Under the pieces are notes generated by a model. That model was not told the DNA's origin and searched no databases. It worked only from the letters and a program-made list of their open reading frames with translations. From Acidobacteriota bacterium (GTDB lineage: Bacteria > Acidobacteriota > Terriglobia > Acidiferrales > UBA7541): a stretch of DNA of 64,000 nt. Location of the stretch: the NCBI GenBank assembly GCA_013289715.1, contig JABCZJ010000005.1, positions 212,388-276,387 on the forward strand. Direction: 5' to 3'. The first letter of the stretch is position 1; each line of letters opens with the position of its first letter. Made by a program: the position numbers and the translations under genes. Shown in pieces: positions 9,003 through 16,854 of the stretch.

Positions 9003-9075
9003 CCGCGCAGCACCAGGCGGCAGCGCAGTGGCTGCCAGTTCATGCAAGGATTCAGAACTTGCGGATTTTGCTTGC

Positions 9076-9110
9076 AACTTTTAAGCGGGAACTTTTAGCT
9101 TTCAACTCTG
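9076..9110 (+). repeat. Degenerate heptamer array (AAC/AAG/AGC units x5) before the SDR gene
   Basis: Five consecutive 7-base units (AACTTTT, AAGCGGG, AACTTTT, AGCTTTC, AACTCTG) make a 35-base array ending 34 bases before the SDR start. The size and distance match the array before accD. Confidence 0.6.
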
Positions 9111-9144
9111 GACCAATCTCGACACGCCATTCATCGGGGGACAA

Positions 9145-9909
9145 ATGATCTCGCTCGCAGGCAAGGCCGCACTGATTACCGGAGGCTCCCGCGGCATCGG
9201 AGCCGCCGCCGTAAAACTGTTCGCGCAGGCCGGCGCGGACGTCGTCTTCAATTACCATCGCAGCAAAGAAGCAGCAGCCCAAGTGGAGCAGGAAGCCCGC
9301 AAGCACGGCACGCGCATCGAATCTCTGAAAGCCGACCTGGGCAAAATGGCCGACGCCAAAAAACTCGTGGATTTCACCCGCGAGCGCCTCGGCCGCATTG
9401 ACATTCTCGTCGCCAATGCCGGCATCTGGAACGAAAAGGACGCGCCCATCGAAAAAATGACCGAGCGCGAATGGGACGAAATGATTCAGATCAACCTGAA
9501 GAGCGTCTACTCGGTGATTCATTTTGTCGCGCCGCACATGATCGCGCAAAAAAGCGGAAAAATCGTCGCCATCAGCTCCACCGCCGGCCAGCGCGGCGAA
9601 GCGCTTCACACCCACTACGGTGCCAGCAAGGGCGCGATCATCAGTTTCGTTAAAGGCCTCGCCAGCGAACTGGGTCGCTACAACATCCTGGTCAATTGTG
9701 TCGCGCCCGGCTGGGTGGATACCGATATGTCCGCGTCCGTGCTGCGCACCAAGAATGGCTTGAAAGCCGCGATCCTACCCATCGCGCTTAAGCGTGTCGG
9801 CACCGCCGAGGAAATCGCCGGCCCCATCCTCTTCGCTGCTTCCGACCTGGCAACCTTTATCACCGGAGAAGTGATCAACGTGAATGGAGGCTCGGTCCTG
9901 TGCGGCTGA
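9145..9909 (+). CDS. Short-chain dehydrogenase/reductase (FabG-like)
   Basis: This is a classical SDR of 254 residues with the NAD(P)-binding motif TGGSRGIG at about residues 10-17, the NAG motif in VANAGIWNEK, a catalytic Ser in ISSTAGQRG and the YGASK motif (Tyr/Lys). An Arg follows the first Gly motif, and NYHRSK follows strand 2, suggesting NADPH preference. The C-terminal FITGEVINVNGG segment is typical of 3-oxoacyl-ACP reductase-like enzymes. The substrate cannot be assigned from the sequence. It starts shortly after a heptamer array and is followed closely by a secreted-protein gene. Confidence 0.9.
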   Translation: MISLAGKAALITGGSRGIGAAAVKLFAQAGADVVFNYHRSKEAAAQVEQEARKHGTRIESLKADLGKMADAKKLVDFTRERLGRIDILVANAGIWNEKDAPIEKMTEREWDEMIQINLKSVYSVIHFVAPHMIAQKSGKIVAISSTAGQRGEALHTHYGASKGAIISFVKGLASELGRYNILVNCVAPGWVDTDMSASVLRTKNGLKAAILPIALKRVGTAEEIAGPILFAASDLATFITGEVINVNGGSVLCG

Positions 9910-9950
9910 TTTCGCCACTTATGAATTCGCACGGAAGGAACTTTCATAGC

Positions 9951-10829
9951 GTGATCACGCGCGTGACCATCTTTCGCAGCATCGCATCGTCGTTGTTGCT
10001 TGCCGCCGTCTGCCTCGCCACTTCGCCGCGCGCCTTCGCGCAAGACGATAGCGTACTGCTCCCCGAACAAAGCGCCGCGAAAGCCAAGGCGATCCTGCAG
10101 CAGGCCATTGACGCGCTGGGCGGCCCTACCTATCTGAATGTTCACGATGTCACCTGCGAAGGTCGTCTCAGCCAGTTTGGACACTCCGGCGAACTCAACG
10201 GCTTCGGCCATTTTGCTGACTACGCCCAGCCGCCGCTGAAAGATCGCACCGAAAATCTTCCCAAGCGCAACATCATCTCCGTCTTCAACGGCGACAAAGG
10301 CTGGGAACTCGATCGTGGCGGCGTCTCCGAAGCCACCATCACCGACCTCGCCACCTTCCAGGAGGACACCAAGAAAGATATAGACAATATTCTGCGCAGT
10401 CGCATTCATGAACCCGGCATGATTTTCCGTTACGGCGGCCTCGACGTAGTGGACTACCAGGAATCCGACTGGGTCGAGCTGGTGGATAGCGACAATCGCA
10501 CCTTCCGCATCGCCATCGCACGAACCACTCACCTCCCGGTGCGCAAAGTCGTGGACACGCGCAACGCCAACACCCGCATGCGCACCGAGGAAGTCGAATA
10601 CTACTCAAACTATCATCCCATCAACGGCATCCAGACCCCGTATCAAATCACGCGTGAACGCAACGGCATCAAGGTCTACCAGGTTTTCTTCGACAAGTAT
10701 GCCTACAACACGAGCCTCCCCGATTCGCTCTTCACCAAGGAATCCCTAGAAGAGCGCTGGGAAAAAGTCGGCAAAAAAGAAAAGAAGCCCAAAGACAATT
10801 CCAACAACAAGAACAACGATAAGAACTGA
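9951..10829 (+). CDS. Secreted protein of unknown function
   Basis: The product has a classical signal peptide (basic start, hydrophobic LLLAAVCLA core, cleavage after AFAQ) and a mature part of about 265 residues with alternating strands. The pattern (ALGGPTYLNVHDVTCEGRL, FNGDKGWELDRGG, LPVRKVV, YYSNYHPINGIQTPYQI) resembles LolA/LppX-like half-barrel proteins often seen in acidobacterial genomes. The tail is Lys/Asn-rich. I chose the GTG at 9951 because GGAAGGAA lies about 10 bases upstream; an ATG at 9921 and a GTG at 9900 are in frame. It may bind a lipid or lipoprotein; this is only a fold guess. Confidence 0.7.
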   Translation: MITRVTIFRSIASSLLLAAVCLATSPRAFAQDDSVLLPEQSAAKAKAILQQAIDALGGPTYLNVHDVTCEGRLSQFGHSGELNGFGHFADYAQPPLKDRTENLPKRNIISVFNGDKGWELDRGGVSEATITDLATFQEDTKKDIDNILRSRIHEPGMIFRYGGLDVVDYQESDWVELVDSDNRTFRIAIARTTHLPVRKVVDTRNANTRMRTEEVEYYSNYHPINGIQTPYQITRERNGIKVYQVFFDKYAYNTSLPDSLFTKESLEERWEKVGKKEKKPKDNSNNKNNDKN

Positions 10830-10909
10830 TCCTGCCGAAACTTCCCGCGGACCCTCATTCTATAGGTTCGTTTGGCGATGCGCGCATTCGTCAGGAATGA
10901 TGACGGCGA

Positions 10910-10946
10910 TTGACGCCAGGATTCTGCGGTCTTAGACTCCTAAGAC
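10910..10946 (+). promoter_or_regulatory. blaI promoter with overlapping palindromic operator
   Basis: TTGACG (10910-10915) and TAGACT (10933-10938) are spaced by 17 bases. The -10 box is embedded in a perfect 7+7 inverted repeat with a 4-base spacer, GTCTTAG-N4-CTAAGAC, at 10929-10946. The blaI ATG follows 4 bases later. An operator over the -10 box fits negative autoregulation by the BlaI-type protein. Confidence 0.7.
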
Positions 10947-10950
10947 GAGT

Positions 10951-11373
10951 ATGACGCGGCGATCGATTTCGAGATCTAGAACGGATCTGCCCACGAATGC
11001 GGAGCTCCTGATCTTGAATGCTCTCTGGGATTTGCGGGACGGCACAGTCGAGAACATCGTCGACCGATTGGACCCGAGCCCTCCGGCGAATTACAAGACC
11101 GTGCAAAGTCTGCTCCGCATCATGGAAAGCAAGGGTTTTGTCCGGCACACGCTCCGCGGCCGGGCGTTTGTTTTCAGTCCATGCGTAACGCGCGATGAAA
11201 TTGGAGGACGTTTGGCGAAGCGTCTTCTCGATCGCAGCTTTCGGGGATCGGCGTCCGCGCTGATGATGAACCTACTCGATTGCAATCCGGTCAACGACCA
11301 GGAGCTGGACGAACTCGAAGCCTTGATTCAGGATTATCGCGAACGGAAAACGAAGGACCGGGCATCCGAATAA
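10951..11373 (+). CDS. blaI: BlaI/MecI/CopY-family transcriptional repressor
   Basis: The 140-residue protein carries the winged-helix domain of Penicillinase_R (PF03965): NAELLILNALWDLRDGTVENIVDRL, NYKTVQSLLRIMESKGFVRH, and the wing around RAFVFSP. A C-terminal helical dimerisation region follows. Members are homodimers that bind short inverted repeats and are inactivated by proteolysis when the partner M56 membrane protease is activated. The partner gene starts 1 base after this stop. The operator at 10929-10946 overlaps its own promoter, and two similar sites lie upstream of the asn-like gene at 12989. Confidence 0.93.
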   Translation: MTRRSISRSRTDLPTNAELLILNALWDLRDGTVENIVDRLDPSPPANYKTVQSLLRIMESKGFVRHTLRGRAFVFSPCVTRDEIGGRLAKRLLDRSFRGSASALMMNLLDCNPVNDQELDELEALIQDYRERKTKDRASE

Positions 11374-11374
11374 A

Positions 11375-12811
11375 ATGGGCTCGATTCACATCCCGGCCAT
11401 CGAACTTCTCGGCAGTGCGGTGATCCGCATCTTGGCCGGTTATCTGCTGTTTTATGCACTGACGCGCCTTGCCTCACGCGCGGCCGTGCGGCACATTCTC
11501 TGGCTGCTTTTCCTTGCTGCCTCGTCATGCTATTGGGTTAATGCCGTGCAAGGCATGATGAAAGCGCAGCCGGTCACGAGTTTGGCATCCTCAACGGCCG
11601 CATTGGCTTCGTCGGCTGCGATTCGTTCTAGAAACGTAACGACACTAACGATTCCACGTACGTGGAATTGGAGCATTGCACCCACCCTGGCTTTTCTTTT
11701 CTGGATCTACGCCGCCGGGGCGGCGGCGATGCTCGTTCGAATTGCGCGGCGCCGTGTACGGCTGCGCGAAGCCGTGTCCCAAGCGCGGCTTGCGGCTCCC
11801 GAGCTTGAGGCGGTCTTTTTAGAACAGTGCCGCCGCCTGGAGATTTCGCGGTGCCGGATTCTGCTGGAGTTGCCGGGGCTGAGTTCGCCCGGAACGGCAT
11901 ACGTGTGGAATCCGGTGGTGATCATGCCCGAAGGCCTCGATGCTGTTCTGGACTATGAGCAAATGGTCGACGTGCTCTACCACGAACTCATGCATGTGAA
12001 GCGGCTCGACTTTCTGTGGAGCACGTTCGCGGAGTTCGCCGCGTGCCTGCTCTTCTTCCATCCTGCCGTCTGGCTTGCACTGCGGAATCTGGGCCGTGAT
12101 CGCGAACTCGCCTGCGACATGGCGGTAATGAAATTGCGGCACGGGCGGCGGCACGATTATGCGCTTTGCCTGACCCGGATGGCGCGGCGACAGGTGCTCG
12201 GTTTCGAGGTCGAACCGCCGAGTGATCTCGCGCTATTGAATTCGTTCCTGACGTTCCGAGTGAAAACGCTGCTGGCCGAACGGCGGCACCGCGGGCCCAT
12301 GTTTCGAGCCATGGCGACCCTAACTGGCATCGGAGCCCTGCTTCTGTTTGCTGTCGGGTGGTCCTCGCTGAGAGTTGCCATTGAGCTTGCGGATGCTGCG
12401 CCTCGAGTCGTGGCCACGGCACGCTCTGTTGTTCGACCCGTCGCCCGCCGAATTGGCGTGCCGCGGCGGAGAGCGCCCCAACAGTCTGAGGCGAATCTGC
12501 CGCAGGCGTCTGCGCTGGTGCCCGAGATGGATGGAGCCGCGGCCCAGCCCGTCAAGCTGCGTTATTCGCCGATTGATCCTTCGCTCGACGGCGGCGCAAG
12601 CGACGGTGCCGGATCCGATGCTGTGAACGCGCTGGCTCGGAAGACTCCCGGCACGAGTGGGAACGATCCATCGGCGTCAACGCCCGGCCGCACCTCGCCG
12701 TCCTGGCAGAAGGCTGCGGCCGACGCAGCGATCGGAGCGTTGAGCCGTGTCGCCGCCGGCAAAAGAGACCACGACGACGACGCGGACGATCGGACCTCGA
12801 GACGATTTTAA
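11375..12811 (+). CDS. BlaR1/MecR1-like M56 membrane metalloprotease
   Basis: The 478-residue protein has transmembrane segments at about residues 10-30, 42-57 and 107-127 and one after the protease domain (about 310-330). The cytosolic zinc-protease motif HELMH is at about residue 203, with the third ligand Glu in RDRELACDM. This is the M56 architecture that cleaves a BlaI-type repressor. Unlike BlaR1, the part after the last membrane segment is only about 150 residues, Ala/Arg/Pro-rich, with no penicillin-binding (SxxK) sensor domain, so the inducing signal is unknown. The start is coupled to blaI (TAA then ATG after 1 base). Confidence 0.88.
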   Translation: MGSIHIPAIELLGSAVIRILAGYLLFYALTRLASRAAVRHILWLLFLAASSCYWVNAVQGMMKAQPVTSLASSTAALASSAAIRSRNVTTLTIPRTWNWSIAPTLAFLFWIYAAGAAAMLVRIARRRVRLREAVSQARLAAPELEAVFLEQCRRLEISRCRILLELPGLSSPGTAYVWNPVVIMPEGLDAVLDYEQMVDVLYHELMHVKRLDFLWSTFAEFAACLLFFHPAVWLALRNLGRDRELACDMAVMKLRHGRRHDYALCLTRMARRQVLGFEVEPPSDLALLNSFLTFRVKTLLAERRHRGPMFRAMATLTGIGALLLFAVGWSSLRVAIELADAAPRVVATARSVVRPVARRIGVPRRRAPQQSEANLPQASALVPEMDGAAAQPVKLRYSPIDPSLDGGASDGAGSDAVNALARKTPGTSGNDPSASTPGRTSPSWQKAAADAAIGALSRVAAGKRDHDDDADDRTSRRF

Positions 12812-12874
12812 ACCCGCATGATCTGGCTACCGCTTGCAACCCTTTCGTGGTTGAGTGCGTCCATATTCCCATAG

Positions 12875-12892
12875 GTCTTAACGCCTTAAGAC
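12875..12892 (+). promoter_or_regulatory. Candidate BlaI operator, copy 2
   Basis: GTCTTAA-N4-TTAAGAC is a perfect 7+7 inverted repeat, the same design as the operator over the blaI promoter. It lies just upstream of a TTGACT (-35-like) hexamer at 12898-12903. Confidence 0.65.
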
Positions 12893-12907
12893 TTTGGTTG
12901 ACTTGAA

Positions 12908-12925
12908 GTCTTAAAGACTTAAGAT
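12908..12925 (+). promoter_or_regulatory. Candidate BlaI operator, copy 3, over a -10 box
   Basis: GTCTTAA-N4-TTAAGAT differs from copy 2 by one base in the right arm. It covers TAAGAT (12920-12925), which sits 16 bases after TTGACT and can serve as the -10 box of the asn-like gene. Its centre is 33 bp from copy 2, about three helical turns. Confidence 0.65.
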
Positions 12926-12988
12926 TTAGGCGGGTATCCTGGACATGCAGCCGCAATTCGAAGCTGCTCGACCGCGGGGGATTTCGCG

Positions 12989-14128
12989 TTGTGCGAAATT
13001 GCAGGTTTCACCTACAGAAACGGATGTCCTGATCCAGAGCGCATCCGGAAAGCCACGGCTACGCTTGGGCATCGCGGACCGGATCAATTCGGCGTGTTCG
13101 GGTCGTCCTCGGTGGCGCTGGGCGCAGCGGGCTTGAAGATTATCGACCTGGAAACCGGAGACCAGCCGCCGACGACCGCCGATCGAGACGCAACGAGCGT
13201 CTTCAACGGCGAGATTTACGACCTCGAGCAGTTGCGCGCCGAGCTGGAACAATGCGGCTACCCGTTCCGCACGAATTGCGACACCGAAATCGCACTCTAC
13301 TCGTTCGTCGAATGGAACACGGATTGTTTTTCGCGGCTGCGCGGGGTGTTTGCGCTGGCGGTCTGGACCGAGTCCTCGCGGACGCTAGTTCTGGCGCGCG
13401 ACCGCATGGAAATCAAGCCGCTCTATGTCGCGCGATGGAATGGGGATCTTTTCTTCGGTTCGGAGCTGAAAGCGATCCTGATTCATCCGCAGATTGAGAG
13501 GCGGCTGAGTCTCGCAGGGCTCGATTGCTATGTTTCGCTTAACTACGTCCCGAGCCCGTTAACGCTGGTTGAGGGTATCGAAAAACTCGCGCCGGGGAGC
13601 TGGTTGAAGTGGCGGGAAGACAAGTTGAGTTTCGACGCATACTGGAAAACTCCATCGGCTGATTCGTGCCAGTGGACCTTGGATGAGGCGAAGGAGGAAC
13701 TGGACCTGCTGCTCAAGCAATCCGTGAGCGAGCATTTGGTGTCCAGCGTTCCGGCGGGACTGTGGTTAAGAGGCGGAATCGACTCATTCATCCTACTTCG
13801 TTACCTGGCCGCCCGATCGAGCGCGCCGATCAAGACGTTCTCGATTTCGTTTGCCGGAAGGGGTTGCGATGAGAGCCGCTACATCCGGCAAGTTGCAGGA
13901 CGATACGGGACTGAGCATTCCGAATACGACCTCAATCCCGATTCTAATCTGCGCGATACGATCGAAGAATTCGCGTATTACTCCGATGAACCGAGCGCGG
14001 ACGCCGGAGCGCTGCCCATTTGGTACCTCTCAGAGCTGAAGCTCGTCCTTACCAAGAAGCGAGCCAAGAATCATAGCAAGCGCAAGATATCAGACTCACA
14101 CGCTTACGTGGCGGGCAGGAAAGCATGA
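12989..14128 (+). pseudogene. Asparagine synthase (glutamine-hydrolysing)-like gene, C-terminally truncated
   Basis: Residues 1-190 are a class-II glutaminase domain: a TTG start exposes Cys2 (MCEIAGF), followed by GHRGPDQFG, FNGEIYD and the SELKAIL region. Residues from about 215 form the first part of the AMP-forming synthetase domain but stop at 379 residues, where AsnB enzymes reach about 600. Similarity ends abruptly after PSADAGALPIWYLSEL, just before the expected SGEGADE motif, and a Lys/Arg-rich tail replaces it. The ATP pyrophosphatase loop SGGxDS reads RGGIDS, so its first Ser is lost. A GGGGGA sequence precedes the TTG. The synthetase half is probably inactive; the glutaminase half looks intact. 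The promoter carries two candidate BlaI sites. Confidence 0.75.
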
Positions 14129-14307
14129 CGCCCTATGAGCAATACACATGCATCTGTCAGAGCTTTCCGTATCCACGCCCCGACGAAGAGCGCACCTTTG
14201 AGGAATTCGTCTGCAATCTGGCGCGAGCGTACATACGCACAACTCTCTGGTACACCAAGAATCGCATCTTCGTATTCACCTGGCTGAATCCTTCCGAGAA
14301 TGCCTAA
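14125..14307 (+). CDS. Short hypothetical ORF, 60 aa
   Basis: The ATG overlaps the stop of the truncated asn-like gene (ATGA), and its own stop overlaps the start of the next ORF. The product is aromatic and Cys-containing with no signal peptide. I recognise no family. Tight coupling on both sides argues for translation, but the sequence could be leftover DNA from the event that truncated the asn-like gene. Confidence 0.3.
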   Translation: MTPYEQYTCICQSFPYPRPDEERTFEEFVCNLARAYIRTTLWYTKNRIFVFTWLNPSENA

Positions 14308-14737
14308 TCCGATTAACGACCGGACCGAGAATCGATCGCGCGTTCGCGCAGCCAGCCGCTGCGCTGTCCTAGCAGCGGTGGTCTGCGCGGCGGCGATTTA
14401 CGTCCGCTGCATGGGCTCACCGCTATCGCGGGTGGACAATGCGGCGCGCATCCCGATTGTGCTCGCCGCAATCGCCTTGGCCGGGATCACCTCGCTGTTG
14501 GCCAGCGGGTTTTCGGCGAGCGCGCGGGATTCTACGCTAGTCCGTGTATTGCGTCGGGCGTGGGGCTATTCCCGGCTTCTCCCCGCCGGATTCGGAACGG
14601 CACACAGACAACTCGGACTTCCTTACGAACACTCCAACACACTCGTTCATGAAACTCGCTTGCGCCCCGCAAGCACTGTGAAAATCGGAAATAGATCGGG
14701 ATGGCGAACGCACGAGCGAGAAACCAGGAAAATTTAG
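14300..14737 (+). CDS. Hypothetical small membrane protein, 145 aa
   Basis: Two hydrophobic segments (about residues 22-38 and 52-70) suggest two membrane spans, preceded by an Arg-rich start. The second half is Arg-rich, low in hydrophobics, and does not look like a conserved domain, so the gene may be truncated or non-coding there. The start overlaps the preceding ORF by 8 bases. No function can be assigned. Confidence 0.35.
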   Translation: MPNPINDRTENRSRVRAASRCAVLAAVVCAAAIYVRCMGSPLSRVDNAARIPIVLAAIALAGITSLLASGFSASARDSTLVRVLRRAWGYSRLLPAGFGTAHRQLGLPYEHSNTLVHETRLRPASTVKIGNRSGWRTHERETRKI

Positions 14738-14770
14738 ACGTTTGGATCGAGCCCGGATGGGGGAGGCATC

Positions 14771-15196
14771 ATGCATAGAACGATAGGATTGACCTTGACG
14801 ATCTTTTCGTTGACGTTCACAGCACATAATATCGTTATGCCAGCAATCGCTGCAGCGCAAAACAGTGCGCCGCGGGTCATCGAAGTGTCGGCGAAGAAGT
14901 ATGAATTCACTCCGGCCGAAATCCAGGTGAAAAAGGGGGAACGCGTGGAATTGAGAGTCCACTCGGCGGACCAGGCGCATGGCATCAAAATTGATGTTCA
15001 TCCCGAAGGAGCTGAAGATAAAACCAAGCCGGGCCTCCTCTTCGACCATCCGGAAACGAACGGAAAAGTCGAGAAGAATGTGGATCAGGTGCTCGATTTC
15101 GTCGCCGCCGAGCCGGGCAGCTACGATTTTAAGTGCGCGAAACTCTGCGGCATGGGGCACGGTCATATGCAAGGCAAGCTGATTGTCGAACCGTAA
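14771..15196 (+). CDS. Periplasmic cupredoxin with a CuA-like copper site
   Basis: The 141-residue protein has a signal peptide (cleavage near AIAAAQ) and a cupredoxin fold. Near the C-terminus, CAKLCGMGHGHM matches the CuA pattern Cys-x3-Cys-x3-His-x2-Met, and the upstream His lies in SADQAHGIKI. Cytochrome c oxidase subunit II and nitrous oxide reductase use this site, but here it is a free-standing domain with no membrane hairpin. The Glu usually found between the two Cys is Lys-Leu here; that ligand acts through its backbone, so copper binding may survive. A GGGGGAGG site precedes the ATG. It may be an electron carrier or a copper chaperone. Confidence 0.8.
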   Translation: MHRTIGLTLTIFSLTFTAHNIVMPAIAAAQNSAPRVIEVSAKKYEFTPAEIQVKKGERVELRVHSADQAHGIKIDVHPEGAEDKTKPGLLFDHPETNGKVEKNVDQVLDFVAAEPGSYDFKCAKLCGMGHGHMQGKLIVEP

Positions 15197-15371
15197 CGCG
15201 CGCTGTCGGCGACGAATCACATTCGCTGGCCGCGTGCGCCTCGGCGTAACGAAGAAAAAGCGTGTTCCGGCAGCGTCGCTATGGCCGCGTAGTCACCGTC
15301 TTGCTTTTCGTTTCGTAGTTGCGAACAGAAATCGGCTTGAATTCACAAGGAGCGCATCGTAAGCGACAAAT

Positions 15372-16751
15372 ATGGCCACTAAAATCGCACCCGCTGTCTC
15401 ATTGATTGATCTCTCGGCAGGCTCGAATTACGAACAGTTCGTCAACCCTCAGTGGGTTTCCCTGCTGAACCTTCTCGGCATGAACGCGACCTATGAACGC
15501 TGTGAGGGCTGTGAACTTTTCACCAGCGACGGACGAACGATTCTGGATTTTCTGTCCGGCTACTGTGTCCATAATGCCGGCCACAATAACCCCTACATCA
15601 TTCAAGCGCTCAAAGACGAAATGGACAAGCGTGGGCCGGGAATGCTGCAGAGTCACGTGCCAGAAATTGCCGGCGACCTCGCGCGGCGCCTGTGCCAGTT
15701 GGCCGGCGGCGGATTGGGAAAAGTCTATTTCAGCAGCAGCGGCAGCGAAGCTGTGGAAGCTGCGATCAAATTTTCGCGTGCCACAACGGGCCGCGCCGGG
15801 ATTGCCTACACCAAGAGCAGTTTTCATGGACTCACAGCCGGCGCCCTTTCGCTGATGAACGACCCCTTCTGGCGCCAAGGTTTCGGCCCGCTGCTCGCTG
15901 ACGCGCACGGCGTCGCCTACGGCGATCTGCCCGCGCTGCAAAGCGCCCTGGCCACCAAGAAACACGCGGCCTTTGTCGTTGAACCATTGCAAGCCGAGGG
16001 CGGAATCAATGTGCCGTCGCGCTCCTACTTGCAAGGGGCTCAGGAACTGTGCCGCCGGACCGGGACGCTTTTCGTGTTGGATGAAGTTCAGACGGGAATG
16101 TTCCGGACTGGGACGTTTCTTGCCGCCCACCAATTCGATGTGCACCCGGACATCGTGGTGCTTGCGAAAGCTCTCAGCGGCGGGCTCATGCCCGTGAGTG
16201 CTGTGCTGATGAAGGACAGGGTCTACCGCGCTGTTTATTCGTCGCTGAAGCGCTCGATCGTACACACCTCGACGTTCAGCGAGAACAGCCTCTCGATGCG
16301 CGCGGGCCTGGCGACGCTTGATGTCCTCGAACGCGAAGAACTCGGGCCGCGCGCTCTGCGTCTTGGCGAGGCTTTTCGCGAGAAACTTCGCCACGAACTC
16401 GCGGGCTTCGACATGGTCAAAGATGTGCGTGGCATGGGCCTGTTGAGCGGCATCGAGTTCGCGCCGCCAAAAAAACTCTCGACTCGGGCGATGTATGAGG
16501 CGTTTCACGCGATCCACCCGGCGATGTTCGGGCAGGTGGTGGTGATGCGGATGTATCGCGAAAAAGGATTCCTTACGCAAATTTGCGGCAACAACTTCAT
16601 GGTTCTGAAGGCCGCGCCGCCGCTCGTCGTGAACGAAGACCAACTCACCCGGTTCGTAGTGGCGATTCGCGACGTCATGGAATTAGCGGAGACGTCCGCC
16701 GGATTCTGGACCGAAGCGCTCAATATGGCGCGCCGGGCCGTCAATATTTGA
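15372..16751 (+). CDS. Class-III pyridoxal-phosphate aminotransferase
   Basis: The 459-residue enzyme belongs to the ornithine/acetylornithine/GABA aminotransferase class. Visible features are FSSSGSEAVEAAIKFSR (phosphate binding), the FHGLTAGALSL segment, LDEVQTGMFRTG with the Asp that contacts the PLP nitrogen, and the Schiff-base Lys in VLAKALSGG. Downstream are a FAD-dependent reductase and a YceI-like secreted protein on the same strand, suggesting one pathway. A hopanoid-modifying aminotransferase (HpnO-like) role is one possibility, but no other hopanoid gene is in the window. The ribosome binding site is poor; AAGGAG lies more than 20 bases upstream. Confidence 0.85.
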   Translation: MATKIAPAVSLIDLSAGSNYEQFVNPQWVSLLNLLGMNATYERCEGCELFTSDGRTILDFLSGYCVHNAGHNNPYIIQALKDEMDKRGPGMLQSHVPEIAGDLARRLCQLAGGGLGKVYFSSSGSEAVEAAIKFSRATTGRAGIAYTKSSFHGLTAGALSLMNDPFWRQGFGPLLADAHGVAYGDLPALQSALATKKHAAFVVEPLQAEGGINVPSRSYLQGAQELCRRTGTLFVLDEVQTGMFRTGTFLAAHQFDVHPDIVVLAKALSGGLMPVSAVLMKDRVYRAVYSSLKRSIVHTSTFSENSLSMRAGLATLDVLEREELGPRALRLGEAFREKLRHELAGFDMVKDVRGMGLLSGIEFAPPKKLSTRAMYEAFHAIHPAMFGQVVVMRMYREKGFLTQICGNNFMVLKAAPPLVVNEDQLTRFVVAIRDVMELAETSAGFWTEALNMARRAVNI

Positions 16752-16854
16752 TCCCGCACGCAGCAAGCCGCGCTTGAGCGGCAGGACCAAGCGGACCGAG
16801 CAGAGACCGGGATAGGCAATGCCCCGCAGGAGGCCAGTGCTGAATCTACAGAGC

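Noticed and set aside
14771..15196. Cytochrome c oxidase subunit II
   Set aside because: The CuA-like motif is there, but the N-terminal membrane hairpin of subunit II and all other oxidase genes are missing.
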